A DNA stretch of 6,088 nt from Chlamydiota bacterium (GTDB lineage: Bacteria > Chlamydiota > Chlamydiia > Chlamydiales > Rhabdochlamydiaceae): assembly GCA_013041585.1 (NCBI GenBank), contig JABEVM010000121.1, positions 1 through 6,088 of the forward strand, written 5' to 3'. A model generated the notes under the pieces. That model ran no database searches. It was not told where the DNA came from and saw nothing but the letters and a program-made list of their open reading frames with translations. A program made the position numbers and the translations under genes. How positions within the stretch are numbered: position 1 is the stretch's first letter; each line of letters starts with the position of its first letter. Shown piece by piece: positions 1 to 5,141 of this stretch.

Positions 1-185
1 GCGGAAGTCACAAGCTCTGTAATAATAAGTAAACTCGGAAGAAAAAAAGTAAGGGCTGCAACTAAATAAAAAAAAAGCAGAGAGGATCCGTAAACTGCGC
101 AAGGCATCATCATTTGCAGGCTTGCTACAATCACCACATTCATCATAGCAAGTGGAAAAAACCCTAAAATCTTGTGCTTGTTCAT
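1..185 (-). CDS. GadC-like APC amino-acid antiporter, N-terminal fragment (runs off left edge)
   Basis: Reading the minus strand from an ATG at 183-185 gives 61 codons with no stop up to the window edge, so this is the start of a longer gene. The protein begins MNKHKILGFFPLAMMNVVIV and has two hydrophobic segments, about residues 6-27 and 33-55. The order LGFF, a first membrane helix, a short polar turn with VYGSSLLFFY, then a second helix ending FLPSLLIITELVTS matches the N-terminus of glutamate/GABA-type antiporters of the APC superfamily (E. coli GadC has LLGFFAITAS ... GFSLVFF ... FIPVGLCAAEMAT). Such inner-membrane proteins exchange amino acids for related compounds; the substrate cannot be told from this fragment. 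A run of nine A at 68-76 looked like a possible frameshift, but the frame stays open across it. The start has no close ribosome-binding site: the best match, AGAAGGAG at 209-216, lies 23 nt upstream, and no other in-frame start exists before a stop at 201-203. Confidence 0.8.
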   Translation of the reverse strand, partial: MNKHKILGFFPLAMMNVVIVASLQMMMPCAVYGSSLLFFYLVAALTFFLPSLLIITELVTS

Positions 186-317
186 TTTTAAGACTATTTT
201 TTAAAGTTCTCCTTCTTTCATAAAATTTCTGCTTTAAAATCACAAGACTTTGCTGACTTTTTTGCGCAAGTGTGAAAATCTATAAAAGTAAGCAGATAGA
301 AAAAAAGAAGGATTTCT
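186..317. promoter_or_regulatory. Divergent intergenic control region
   Basis: These 132 AT-rich bases separate two genes read away from each other, so they should hold both promoters. Toward the right, TATAAA at 281-286 is a good -10 candidate for the lipoprotein gene, with only a poor T-rich -35 (258-263, spacing 17). Toward the left, TTGTGA (240-245) and TATGAA (217-222), 17 bp apart, form a weak pair. An 8-bp palindrome TTGCGCAA lies at 262-269. The lipoprotein's ribosome-binding site AGAAGGA is at 306-312, 5 nt before its ATG. The promoter calls are inference from short matches. Confidence 0.35.
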
Positions 318-542
318 ATGAAAAAAGCATATCTCTTAGTAGGACTTCTCCTACTGGCTTCTTGTTCTGGCGGTGACCATGGCTATTATCATGATGGGTA
401 TTATAACGATGGATATTATCATGACGGCTACCGAGACGGACATCATGATGGACATGGTGAGCATCATGGCGGCGGAGAACACCACGGTGGAGGAGAAGGA
501 CACCATGGCGGCGGCGGAGGTGGTGGCGGACATCATCGTTAA
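318..542 (+). CDS. Small His/Gly/Tyr-rich lipoprotein, possible metal binder
   Basis: This 74-residue protein starts with a lipoprotein signal peptide: two lysines, a leucine-rich core, and a lipobox LASC with the lipidated cysteine at residue 16. The mature 59 residues are very low in complexity: 24 Gly, 14 His, 7 Tyr and 6 Asp by count. Residues 22-36 are three pentapeptides (GYYHD, GYYND, GYYHD), followed by shorter GYRD and GHHD units. Residues 49-60 are two HHGGGE units, and the end is HHGGGGGGGGHHR. The repeated codons differ synonymously (for example cat cat ggc against cac cac ggt), which suggests the peptide pattern is kept rather than freshly duplicated. His clusters of this kind bind Ni, Zn or Cu in other bacterial proteins, so envelope metal binding is a reasonable inference but not shown. 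I do not recognise a named family. AGAAGGA 5 nt upstream supports the start. The amine oxidase follows after 20 bp with no terminator between, so they are probably co-transcribed. Confidence 0.82.
   Translation: MKKAYLLVGLLLLASCSGGDHGYYHDGYYNDGYYHDGYRDGHHDGHGEHHGGGEHHGGGEGHHGGGGGGGGHHR
381..539 (+). repeat. Degenerate in-frame repeats coding GYYHD and HHGGGE units
   Basis: Three imperfect 15-bp units (381-395, 396-410, 411-425) encode GYY(H/N)D and are followed by 12-bp relatives to about 449. From about 462 to 539, 18-21-bp units encode HHGGGE(G) and then an octaglycine tract flanked by His pairs. The units differ mostly at third codon positions. The tract is the whole mature part of the lipoprotein and also creates spurious open frames on both strands. 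Confidence 0.8.
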
Positions 543-562
543 TCTATATAAGGCTTACATAA

Positions 563-1891
563 ATGAGTTTCAAAAAACCCCCAAGTGTTGCCGTGATTGG
601 AGCTGGTTTAGCAGGACTTACTGCTGCGTACCGTTTAGAGCAAAAGGGTATTAGCCCGGTAATTTTTGAAGCAAGAGACCGCCCCGGCGGGAGAGTCCTT
701 ACACATTATGAAGGCAGCTCGTATGAAGAGCTGGGCGGCAAGTTTTTAGATGATGGAGGCGACGCTCTATCTCTCAGATCATTACTCAAAGAGCTTGCAG
801 TAGATGTAGCCACAAAAAGCCTTCTTGTAACTCGGCTTTATTATAAAGAAGGAAAAGCCCTCCCTACTTTTACACTTTATGAAAACGCTCCTCTCCCCTC
901 AGAAGAAAACTACCTCTCTCTTGTTGCTAAATCTAAAAAATCGAAAAACATTTTAGAAGTATTGCGGTGGTTCTTTGCAGGACATGAAGATTTATTACAA
1001 CTCTTTGTGCTTCGAATGACAAACTACGAAGGATCGCCTGCAGAACATCTAGGTGTGTATTGTCTGGATTTATTTTGGAAGTTTTATACATGGGCCTATG
1101 AAGACTATCAGGATAAAATCAAAGGGTTAGATACCTTTGTAGATCTTAGCTACATAAAAGACGGAGGATCTAAACTTATAGAGGCTCTTTGTAAGAAAAT
1201 AAAAACGCCTATTTCCTATCACTCTCCCCTAAAGAAAATCTCCCTAAGTAGAGCAGGTCAAATCGAACTGGAATTTGCAGATGGAATGAAAAGATCATTT
1301 GATAAAGTCATACTAGCTATTCCCTGCTCAACACTAAGAGACATAGAAATTCAAGATGGGTTATTTCCTAAAGACCAACTTCACGCAATACAAACCCTGC
1401 AATACGGATCTGTGACCAAAATTTTGGTGCCTGTTAAAGTACATAGTAAAGAAATCCCTAATTTCTCTTCAGGACCTGATTTTGTAACTTGGTTTAATGA
1501 AGATAATACCTGGATGACATGGTATTTTGGTGGAGATGCGGGTCATTTCAATCCTGAAAATTCGCAAGAGCTTGAAAAAAAGATAGCAGACAGCTTTAAG
1601 GTCATTACAGTTTTATATCCAGGCTTAGAAATGAGAGGAAAGCCGACTTCCGCAAACTGGTCTTTAGAGCCCTATTCAAAAGGAGCCTATTCTAATTTTG
1701 GCATTGATCAACATGAACCTTTTACCCTAATCGAAGAAGTTTTGGGAGAAACTGTAAAAAAAGTCTTCCGCCCAATTGGGAATAAGATCTTTTTTGCTGG
1801 AGAACATACCGGCATAGAATACCATGGGACCATGGAAGCCGCGGTCCATTCAGGTGATAGAGCAGCTAGCATGCTTGCAAAATCTTTTTAG
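563..1891 (+). CDS. FAD-dependent amine oxidase (monoamine oxidase-like)
   Basis: This 442-residue protein has the full layout of the flavin amine oxidase family. The N-terminal dinucleotide-binding motif is GAGLAG (13-18), with the ribose-binding Glu at 36 in VIFEARDRPGGRV; RPGGR (40-44) is the family's second FAD motif. A substrate-binding region fills the middle. WSLEPYSKGAYS (366-377) is the conserved segment before the active site, and the C-terminal FAD motif runs from FAGEHT (411-416) through GTMEAAVHSGDRAA (422-435). Family members oxidise amines or amino acids to imines with release of H2O2; some are protoporphyrinogen oxidases or phytoene desaturase relatives. The FAGEHT and GTMEAAVHSG motifs favour the amine oxidase branch, but the substrate is unknown. 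There is no signal peptide, so it is probably cytoplasmic. The ATG fits the short lead-in to the FAD motif, and AAGG at 550-553 is a modest ribosome-binding site 9 nt upstream. It sits 20 bp behind the His-rich lipoprotein gene. Confidence 0.93.
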   Translation: MSFKKPPSVAVIGAGLAGLTAAYRLEQKGISPVIFEARDRPGGRVLTHYEGSSYEELGGKFLDDGGDALSLRSLLKELAVDVATKSLLVTRLYYKEGKALPTFTLYENAPLPSEENYLSLVAKSKKSKNILEVLRWFFAGHEDLLQLFVLRMTNYEGSPAEHLGVYCLDLFWKFYTWAYEDYQDKIKGLDTFVDLSYIKDGGSKLIEALCKKIKTPISYHSPLKKISLSRAGQIELEFADGMKRSFDKVILAIPCSTLRDIEIQDGLFPKDQLHAIQTLQYGSVTKILVPVKVHSKEIPNFSSGPDFVTWFNEDNTWMTWYFGGDAGHFNPENSQELEKKIADSFKVITVLYPGLEMRGKPTSANWSLEPYSKGAYSNFGIDQHEPFTLIEEVLGETVKKVFRPIGNKIFFAGEHTGIEYHGTMEAAVHSGDRAASMLAKSF

Positions 1892-1905
1892 AAGGTCTTC
1901 GCTAA

Positions 1906-1934
1906 ATACCCATATTTATACCCACAAATACCCA
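1906..1934. repeat. Three direct copies of ATACCCA
   Basis: The heptamer ATACCCA occurs at 1906-1912, 1918-1924 and 1928-1934, with start-to-start spacings of 12 and 10 bp, between the amine oxidase stop and the terminator hairpin. The roughly one-turn spacing would suit a protein-binding site, but the copies are short and lie after both converging genes, so they may be chance. Confidence 0.4.
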
Positions 1935-1967
1935 AAAAGAAAGACCCCGCCATACAATGACGGGGCC
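1934..1967 (-). terminator. Strong intrinsic terminator of the carrier-like gene
   Basis: On the minus strand GGCCCCGTCAT pairs with ATGGCGGGGTC (1943-1967): 11 pairs including two G-U wobbles, around a TGT loop, followed at once by TTTCTTTTT (1934-1942). It starts 7 nt after the stop codon of the gene at 1975-2775. Read on the plus strand, the two wobbles become A-C mismatches and the T tract is weaker, so termination of the amine oxidase transcript from the other side is possible but less efficient. Confidence 0.85.
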
Positions 1968-1974
1968 CTATTCC

Positions 1975-2775
1975 TTATTTAAAAGTCTCTTCCAAGTACT
2001 TCTTAACCTGAGGCGCTGTAGCCATAAAAGCTCCATACGCACCTAATCTAGGAAAAAAACCTTTCATAGGCTGCGACTTTACAAACTCAAGTAAAGTAAC
2101 ACGCAGACTAAAATCACCTTGTACTCTTGTTTTCCAAGTGTCTGCAGGCTGAGTTACTAAAGCCCCGATAAAGGTAGCTAAAACAGGATAGTCTGATCCA
2201 AATCCTAAATAAGCTACGGCAAAGCCCTTTTCTCGAAATATTGTGGGAAATACTCCTCTAAAAAACCCCTTAGCTCCGTAGGTTGCAAACACTTCTGTAG
2301 CGGTAGCTACAGATCCAAGTTTATTATTCCCCATACGAACAAAAAGCAGCTCAGCAGGCCCTGCAACAAGACCAGATACGCCGCCGCCAAATGCAGCGCA
2401 AGCTACTTTTTCCGCTTTCGAGAGTTCCCTTGCCTCTTCACCTGATAAATACTTTTTCGCAGCAGCGTCCACAAAATACGCAACAGCGTTTGTAGGAAAA
2501 GCGCTCACTGTCATAGGCCCTATCCCAGCAAATAACCTTACAGGATTTTTTGCAAAGTGTGCAAAGACGCGAGCCATCTCTTTGAGGTTCGGGCCTTTTA
2601 CTACCTGACCCATTTGCTTTGGAGCTTGTTGCAACGCATTTTTTACATTAAGAAGGGGCAAAGCAGGAACTAAACCGGCAGTTGCTGCAGCGCCGCCTAT
2701 GAAAAGTTTTGTGAAAACTTCACTGTAACCAGAAGGCGTCATGCCTTGTGGCCTATTTTGAACTGATTGTGACAT
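1975..2775 (-). CDS. Mitochondrial carrier family (MCF)-like membrane protein in a bacterium
   Basis: This 266-residue protein shows the three-repeat plan of mitochondrial solute carriers. The family signature Px[DE]xx[KR]x[KR]xQ is perfect in the third repeat (PADTWKTRVQ, 210-219), partial in the second (PAELLFVRM, 140-148, Phe for the first basic residue) and weaker in the first (PLLNVKNALQ, 40-49, no acidic residue). Each is followed by the family's later half-repeat: LFAGIGPMTV (81-90) then AVAYFVD; GFFRGVFPTIFRE (170-182) then AVAYLGF; GFFPRLGAYGAF (239-250). About six membrane segments can be drawn: roughly 20-43, 82-102, 122-145, 180-196, 196-213 and 240-258. The signatures are 100 and then 70 residues apart, so the link between segments 4 and 5 is nearly absent. 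Known members move nucleotides, keto acids or amino acids across the inner mitochondrial membrane. Here it may be a host-targeted effector or a bacterial transporter; the hydrophilic first 20 residues could carry a secretion signal. AAAGGGAA (2781-2788), 5 nt upstream, supports the ATG. It stands alone between two terminators. Confidence 0.85.
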   Translation of the reverse strand: MSQSVQNRPQGMTPSGYSEVFTKLFIGGAAATAGLVPALPLLNVKNALQQAPKQMGQVVKGPNLKEMARVFAHFAKNPVRLFAGIGPMTVSAFPTNAVAYFVDAAAKKYLSGEEARELSKAEKVACAAFGGGVSGLVAGPAELLFVRMGNNKLGSVATATEVFATYGAKGFFRGVFPTIFREKGFAVAYLGFGSDYPVLATFIGALVTQPADTWKTRVQGDFSLRVTLLEFVKSQPMKGFFPRLGAYGAFMATAPQVKKYLEETFK

Positions 2776-2835
2776 AAAGATTCCCTTTGTTTGGTAAACA
2801 TTTTTTGTGAGTTAAATAAAATATAAGTGAGTAAG

Positions 2836-2866
2836 AAAAAAAATGTATGTGCCTGCTTAAGGCACA
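2836..2866 (-). terminator. Intrinsic terminator downstream of aroDE
   Basis: On the minus strand TGTGCCT pairs perfectly with AGGCACA (2848-2866) around a 5-nt loop; after four bases comes a run of eight T (2836-2843). It lies about 150 nt beyond the aroDE stop codon and 60 nt before the start of the carrier-like gene. The simplest reading is the end of the aroDE transcript. It could instead act as an attenuator if the carrier gene's promoter lies further upstream. Confidence 0.65.
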
Positions 2867-2970
2867 ATCAGGGAAATAATAGAGACGAGGACAAATGTAG
2901 ACGCGCCGAGGTGTGGCTCGGATAACCTTAGTTTAGAATAGAAAGGAAATGAAGATCGCGTATTTTTCAT
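2857..2970 (-). CDS. Doubtful small ORF, 37 residues, hydrophobic C-terminus
   Basis: An ATG at 2968-2970 opens 37 codons ending in TAA at 2857-2859. The product starts MKNTRSSFPFYSKLRL and ends with the hydrophobic stretch STFVLVSIISLIVP, which could be a short membrane segment. Its stop codon falls in the loop of the terminator at 2836-2866, the same arrangement seen at the end of the dus gene, which would suit a real last gene of the aroDE unit. Against it: no ribosome-binding site precedes the ATG, an ORF of this length is common by chance, and I recognise no family. Confidence 0.2.
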   Translation of the reverse strand: MKNTRSSFPFYSKLRLSEPHLGASTFVLVSIISLIVP

Positions 2971-3015
2971 AGTGGAGATATTGTAAAGGGATTAGATGTT
3001 CCATGCAATATCTTT

Positions 3016-4473
3016 TTACAGATGGGAGAGTACTTCAGAGAAAATCAGCTCAGAAATTTCTGATTTTACAATTTTTTCTTTAAACCAAATTTCTTCCTGC
3101 AAAACAGCTTGTCTACTCAGCATTTCATACCCATAGACAACTTTGGCTCCTTTTTTCTTGGCGTCTATTAGAAGCTCAGTCTCTTTAGGAACATTCTTCG
3201 TTTCCATGATTACAGCGCTAGAAAGAATATACTCTGGAGATATCGGTAAAGGATTGGGAGTACAGTTTACAAGTACGTCATACTTAAGTTTATATTCTTC
3301 CTCTATTTGCTCTAGCCCTCCTCCTCTTTGTCCAAATTGGGAAGCTAAAGTCAGAGCTTTGCCTACGCTGCGATTCAAGATTGTTACACTTGCTCCTCTT
3401 TGCAAAGCTACATAAGCAATGGCTTTTGCAGCTCCACCAGCTCCAAGTATAACCACTTTCTTTCCTCGTATAAGCCCATGTTCTTCAATGGCGTCAAGGG
3501 CGCCTTTTCCATCTGTATTAAAACCTTTACTTTTCCCATTTTGGAATGAAATGGTATTCACAGCTCCGATCTTTTTAGCTTCCATGTCAATTTCATCCAG
3601 AAATGAAATGACACTTTCTTTTAAAGGCATCGTCACACTAAGTCCACGAACCCCCAGATCTTTTGCTAGAGAGAAAAACTCTCCTAGTTCTTCCGGGACA
3701 AGATCGATCTTCACATAGATGGAATGTAAGTCAAATGCTTTCATCACTCGGTTATGGATAAAATGACTTAAGCTTGCAGCAGTTGATCCACCGATAAGCC
3801 CGTAGATACAAGTCGATGCAGTTATATTTTTATATTGGTACACTTCAAACATCTCATGAGCTGGCAATTGACCAGGAGCTAAAGAAGATTTAGCATCCAT
3901 TGATGCATATGTCATAAAACTCCCATAAACTTTACCAAGCACTCTTGTAAACTGTCCTTTCTCCCCCATGCACATTCCAGAAACTCTCTTTCCCTCAGAA
4001 GTGCATTTTCTTATAAACAATAACATCCTCATTCCATCTAAAGAGGAATTCGCCAGACAAGAAAATTTATATCCATAAAAAAAGGGCTTTTGCATGCTTG
4101 CAAGAATTTCAGGTAGATTGTGCGGGGTTTTTTCAAAATTATGATAAGAACAGATGATCTTTACGTTTTTATGAGAAGAGGACATCTTTTGGATACAAGT
4201 TTGATCCATATCATATTCGAGATCGAAAAAATCTGGCTCAAGAGCAAAGAGCTTTTCTATTGTTTTTTCCCTTTCTGATTCACTTCCGAGAAAACCTCCT
4301 CCTTGAGAAGATTTCCTTACCGTGAATAGCACTGGCTCTTGCCTGTTTTGCAAAAGAGCTTTGATCTTGCCTAAATCAATTGTCTCAAAAAGATCAAGTC
4401 TCAGCTCTACTCCAAAAGCTAAGGCGCTTGCCTTTCCAAAATCTTCAATGTTCTTTATCGAGCAAAATAACAC
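3016..4473 (-). CDS. aroDE: Bifunctional 3-dehydroquinate dehydratase (type I) / shikimate dehydrogenase
   Basis: This 485-residue fusion carries out two consecutive shikimate-pathway steps in the cytoplasm: dehydration of 3-dehydroquinate and NADPH-dependent reduction of 3-dehydroshikimate. The AroD half (about 1-210) shows ELRLD (23-27), substrate-binding Arg53, the catalytic His111 in SYHNF, the Schiff-base Lys136 in YKFS, Arg177 in FTRVLG, and the SSLAPGQ segment ending at Gln202. The AroE half (about 222-485) has the shikimate-binding SLS (234-236), catalytic Lys285 in VTMPLK, GAVNT with Asn306, NTDG with Asp321, the nucleotide-binding GAGGAA (344-349), and NRS (367-369), which indicates NADPH. 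The usual IGxPxxHSLSP reads IGGSTAASLSH, a local divergence outside the catalytic pair. Translation starts at GTG (4471-4473), supported by GAGGA at 4481-4485, 7 nt upstream; an in-frame TAG, which is the stop of the preceding cupin gene, excludes a longer start. The two genes are 18 bp apart and in the same frame, so they are likely one operon. The fusion is characteristic of Chlamydiota. Confidence 0.97.
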   Translation of the reverse strand: MLFCSIKNIEDFGKASALAFGVELRLDLFETIDLGKIKALLQNRQEPVLFTVRKSSQGGGFLGSESEREKTIEKLFALEPDFFDLEYDMDQTCIQKMSSSHKNVKIICSYHNFEKTPHNLPEILASMQKPFFYGYKFSCLANSSLDGMRMLLFIRKCTSEGKRVSGMCMGEKGQFTRVLGKVYGSFMTYASMDAKSSLAPGQLPAHEMFEVYQYKNITASTCIYGLIGGSTAASLSHFIHNRVMKAFDLHSIYVKIDLVPEELGEFFSLAKDLGVRGLSVTMPLKESVISFLDEIDMEAKKIGAVNTISFQNGKSKGFNTDGKGALDAIEEHGLIRGKKVVILGAGGAAKAIAYVALQRGASVTILNRSVGKALTLASQFGQRGGGLEQIEEEYKLKYDVLVNCTPNPLPISPEYILSSAVIMETKNVPKETELLIDAKKKGAKVVYGYEMLSRQAVLQEEIWFKEKIVKSEISELIFSEVLSHL

Positions 4474-4491
4474 GTAAGATTCCTCAAAGTT

Positions 4492-5043
4492 CTACTGTTT
4501 GATTTCAAATATAAGACCTTGAAAGTCCGAGGATCCTATATTTTTGCAAGCAGATGGGCTCATCATCGGATCTAAAAAATAAAAACCTGTAGGCCAGTCA
4601 TCTGTAAAGGTAGAACCATCTGGATTTTGGCTTTCAAACTGGGAAGCTTTGGTAATAATCATAAGGCTTTTCCATGGATGAATTTGAAGGGGCTCTCTCA
4701 CACCGCTTTTTGTTTCGGCAAAAAGAATACGAACATGATCGCTTTCAAACAAAACCGTATGAAAGGAAGGATATTTTTGTAGTCCTTCTTCGATTTCAAA
4801 GGACATTTTAGCTGGAATGGCAGCAAGAATACCAAGCTGTTTAGATTTCATCATAAACTCATCTAAAAAGACGTAATTTTTCCTATCTTCTAAAAATGGG
4901 GTGAGCTTAGAAACAATGAGGTCTGCAATCTCCTGATTTACTCCGTAACAGGCAAGTAAAGTGCTTTTCAGCTCTACTTTTTTACTTTCATAGATACATT
5001 GGTGAATTTCTTGGGGAGGAAGCGCAATGGGAGCTAAGGCCAT
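4492..5043 (-). CDS. Degenerate cupin-fold protein, co-transcribed with aroDE
   Basis: This 183-residue protein has an N-terminal part of unclear origin (about 1-88, charged and helical in character) and a C-terminal cupin-like barrel (about 92-183). The barrel follows the pattern of small single-domain cupins: HTVLFESDHVRILFAE (95-110), GVREPLQIHPWKS (114-126), PDGST (141-145), GFYFLDP (153-159), SPSACKNIG (162-170) and a final GLIFEIK strand. Related proteins read HxHPW and PHxxxNxG at the second and fifth of these. Here the first metal-binding His is Gln120, with His122 kept, and the later His is Ser164. The usual metal site is therefore largely lost, so a binding or structural role seems likelier than oxygenase activity. 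aroDE starts 18 bp after its stop, pointing to joint expression, but no shikimate-pathway role is known to me. The ATG has no clear ribosome-binding site; the frame is open only to 5064 and has no other upstream start. The ORF is well supported; the fold is inferred from motifs. Confidence 0.75.
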   Translation of the reverse strand: MALAPIALPPQEIHQCIYESKKVELKSTLLACYGVNQEIADLIVSKLTPFLEDRKNYVFLDEFMMKSKQLGILAAIPAKMSFEIEEGLQKYPSFHTVLFESDHVRILFAETKSGVREPLQIHPWKSLMIITKASQFESQNPDGSTFTDDWPTGFYFLDPMMSPSACKNIGSSDFQGLIFEIKQ

Positions 5044-5061
5044 AAAAAACCATTTTTTGAA

Positions 5062-5088
5062 ATTTTACCGAATCTTACGATCTCACAA
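5062..5088 (-). promoter_or_regulatory. Weak candidate promoter for the cupin-aroDE operon
   Basis: On the minus strand TAAAAT (5062-5067) matches a -10 box in five of six positions, and TTGTGA (5083-5088) is a partial -35 at a short 15-bp spacing. Transcription from here would leave only about ten bases before the ATG at 5043, which would fit the missing ribosome-binding site. The position, just after the dus terminator and before the operon, is sensible, but the match is weak. Confidence 0.25.
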
Positions 5089-5103
5089 AAACGTAAATTT
5101 GGC

Positions 5104-5141
5104 AAAAACAATCAAAGAAGGGTTTTAGCGCCACCCTTCTT
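5104..5141 (-). terminator. Intrinsic terminator enclosing the dus stop codon
   Basis: On the minus strand AAGAAGGGT pairs perfectly with ACCCTTCTT (5115-5141), 9 bp, around a 9-nt loop (5124-5132), followed by TGATTGTTTTT. The TAA stop of dus (5125-5127) lies inside the loop, so the last codons form the 5' arm of the stem. This separates dus from the cupin-aroDE operon. The five-T tract begins 6 nt after the stem, which makes it moderate rather than strong. Confidence 0.7.

Larger units (their letters stand above)
2776..3015. other. Intergenic region between aroDE and the carrier-like gene
   Basis: Besides the terminator and the doubtful small ORF, this stretch holds a 5-bp GC-rich hairpin (CCGAG at 2906-2910 with CTCGG at 2917-2921) and a 7-bp AT-rich inverted repeat (GATATTG 2977-2983, CAATATC 3006-3012) directly after the aroDE stop. 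The carrier gene's promoter should lie here, but I see no convincing -35/-10 pair; TATATT and similar AT-rich hexamers around 2815-2827 are candidates only. No tRNA or other structured RNA is recognisable. Confidence 0.5.

Noticed and set aside
68..76. Possible frameshift in the antiporter fragment at a run of nine A
   Set aside because: Translating codon by codon across the run gives a continuous, family-like sequence (SSLLFFYLVAAL), so the frame is intact.
262..269. Palindrome TTGCGCAA as an operator
   Set aside because: Eight bases without extended symmetry is weak; it occurs by chance often enough that no regulator can be proposed.
351..654. Open frames on both strands overlapping the lipoprotein gene (351-536 minus, 373-654 plus)
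   Set aside because: They are by-products of the repetitive GGN, CAY and GAN codons in the lipoprotein tract, give Met/Ile/Ser- or Met/Thr-rich nonsense, and lack ribosome-binding sites or recognisable motifs.
2901..2922. GC-rich hairpin CCGAG/CTCGG as part of a tRNA or small RNA gene
   Set aside because: Only 5 bp pair, no cloverleaf or T-loop sequence can be drawn around it, and no T tract follows.
2977..3012. Inverted repeat GATATTG/CAATATC as an aroDE terminator
   Set aside because: The stem is AT-rich with a 22-nt loop and has no T tract on the minus strand; the T run lies on the plus-strand side, where no gene ends.
3143..3718. Two plus-strand open frames inside aroDE (3143-3415, 3419-3718)
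   Set aside because: They lie fully antisense to well-conserved enzyme sequence and have no family features; they are shadows of the codon pattern.
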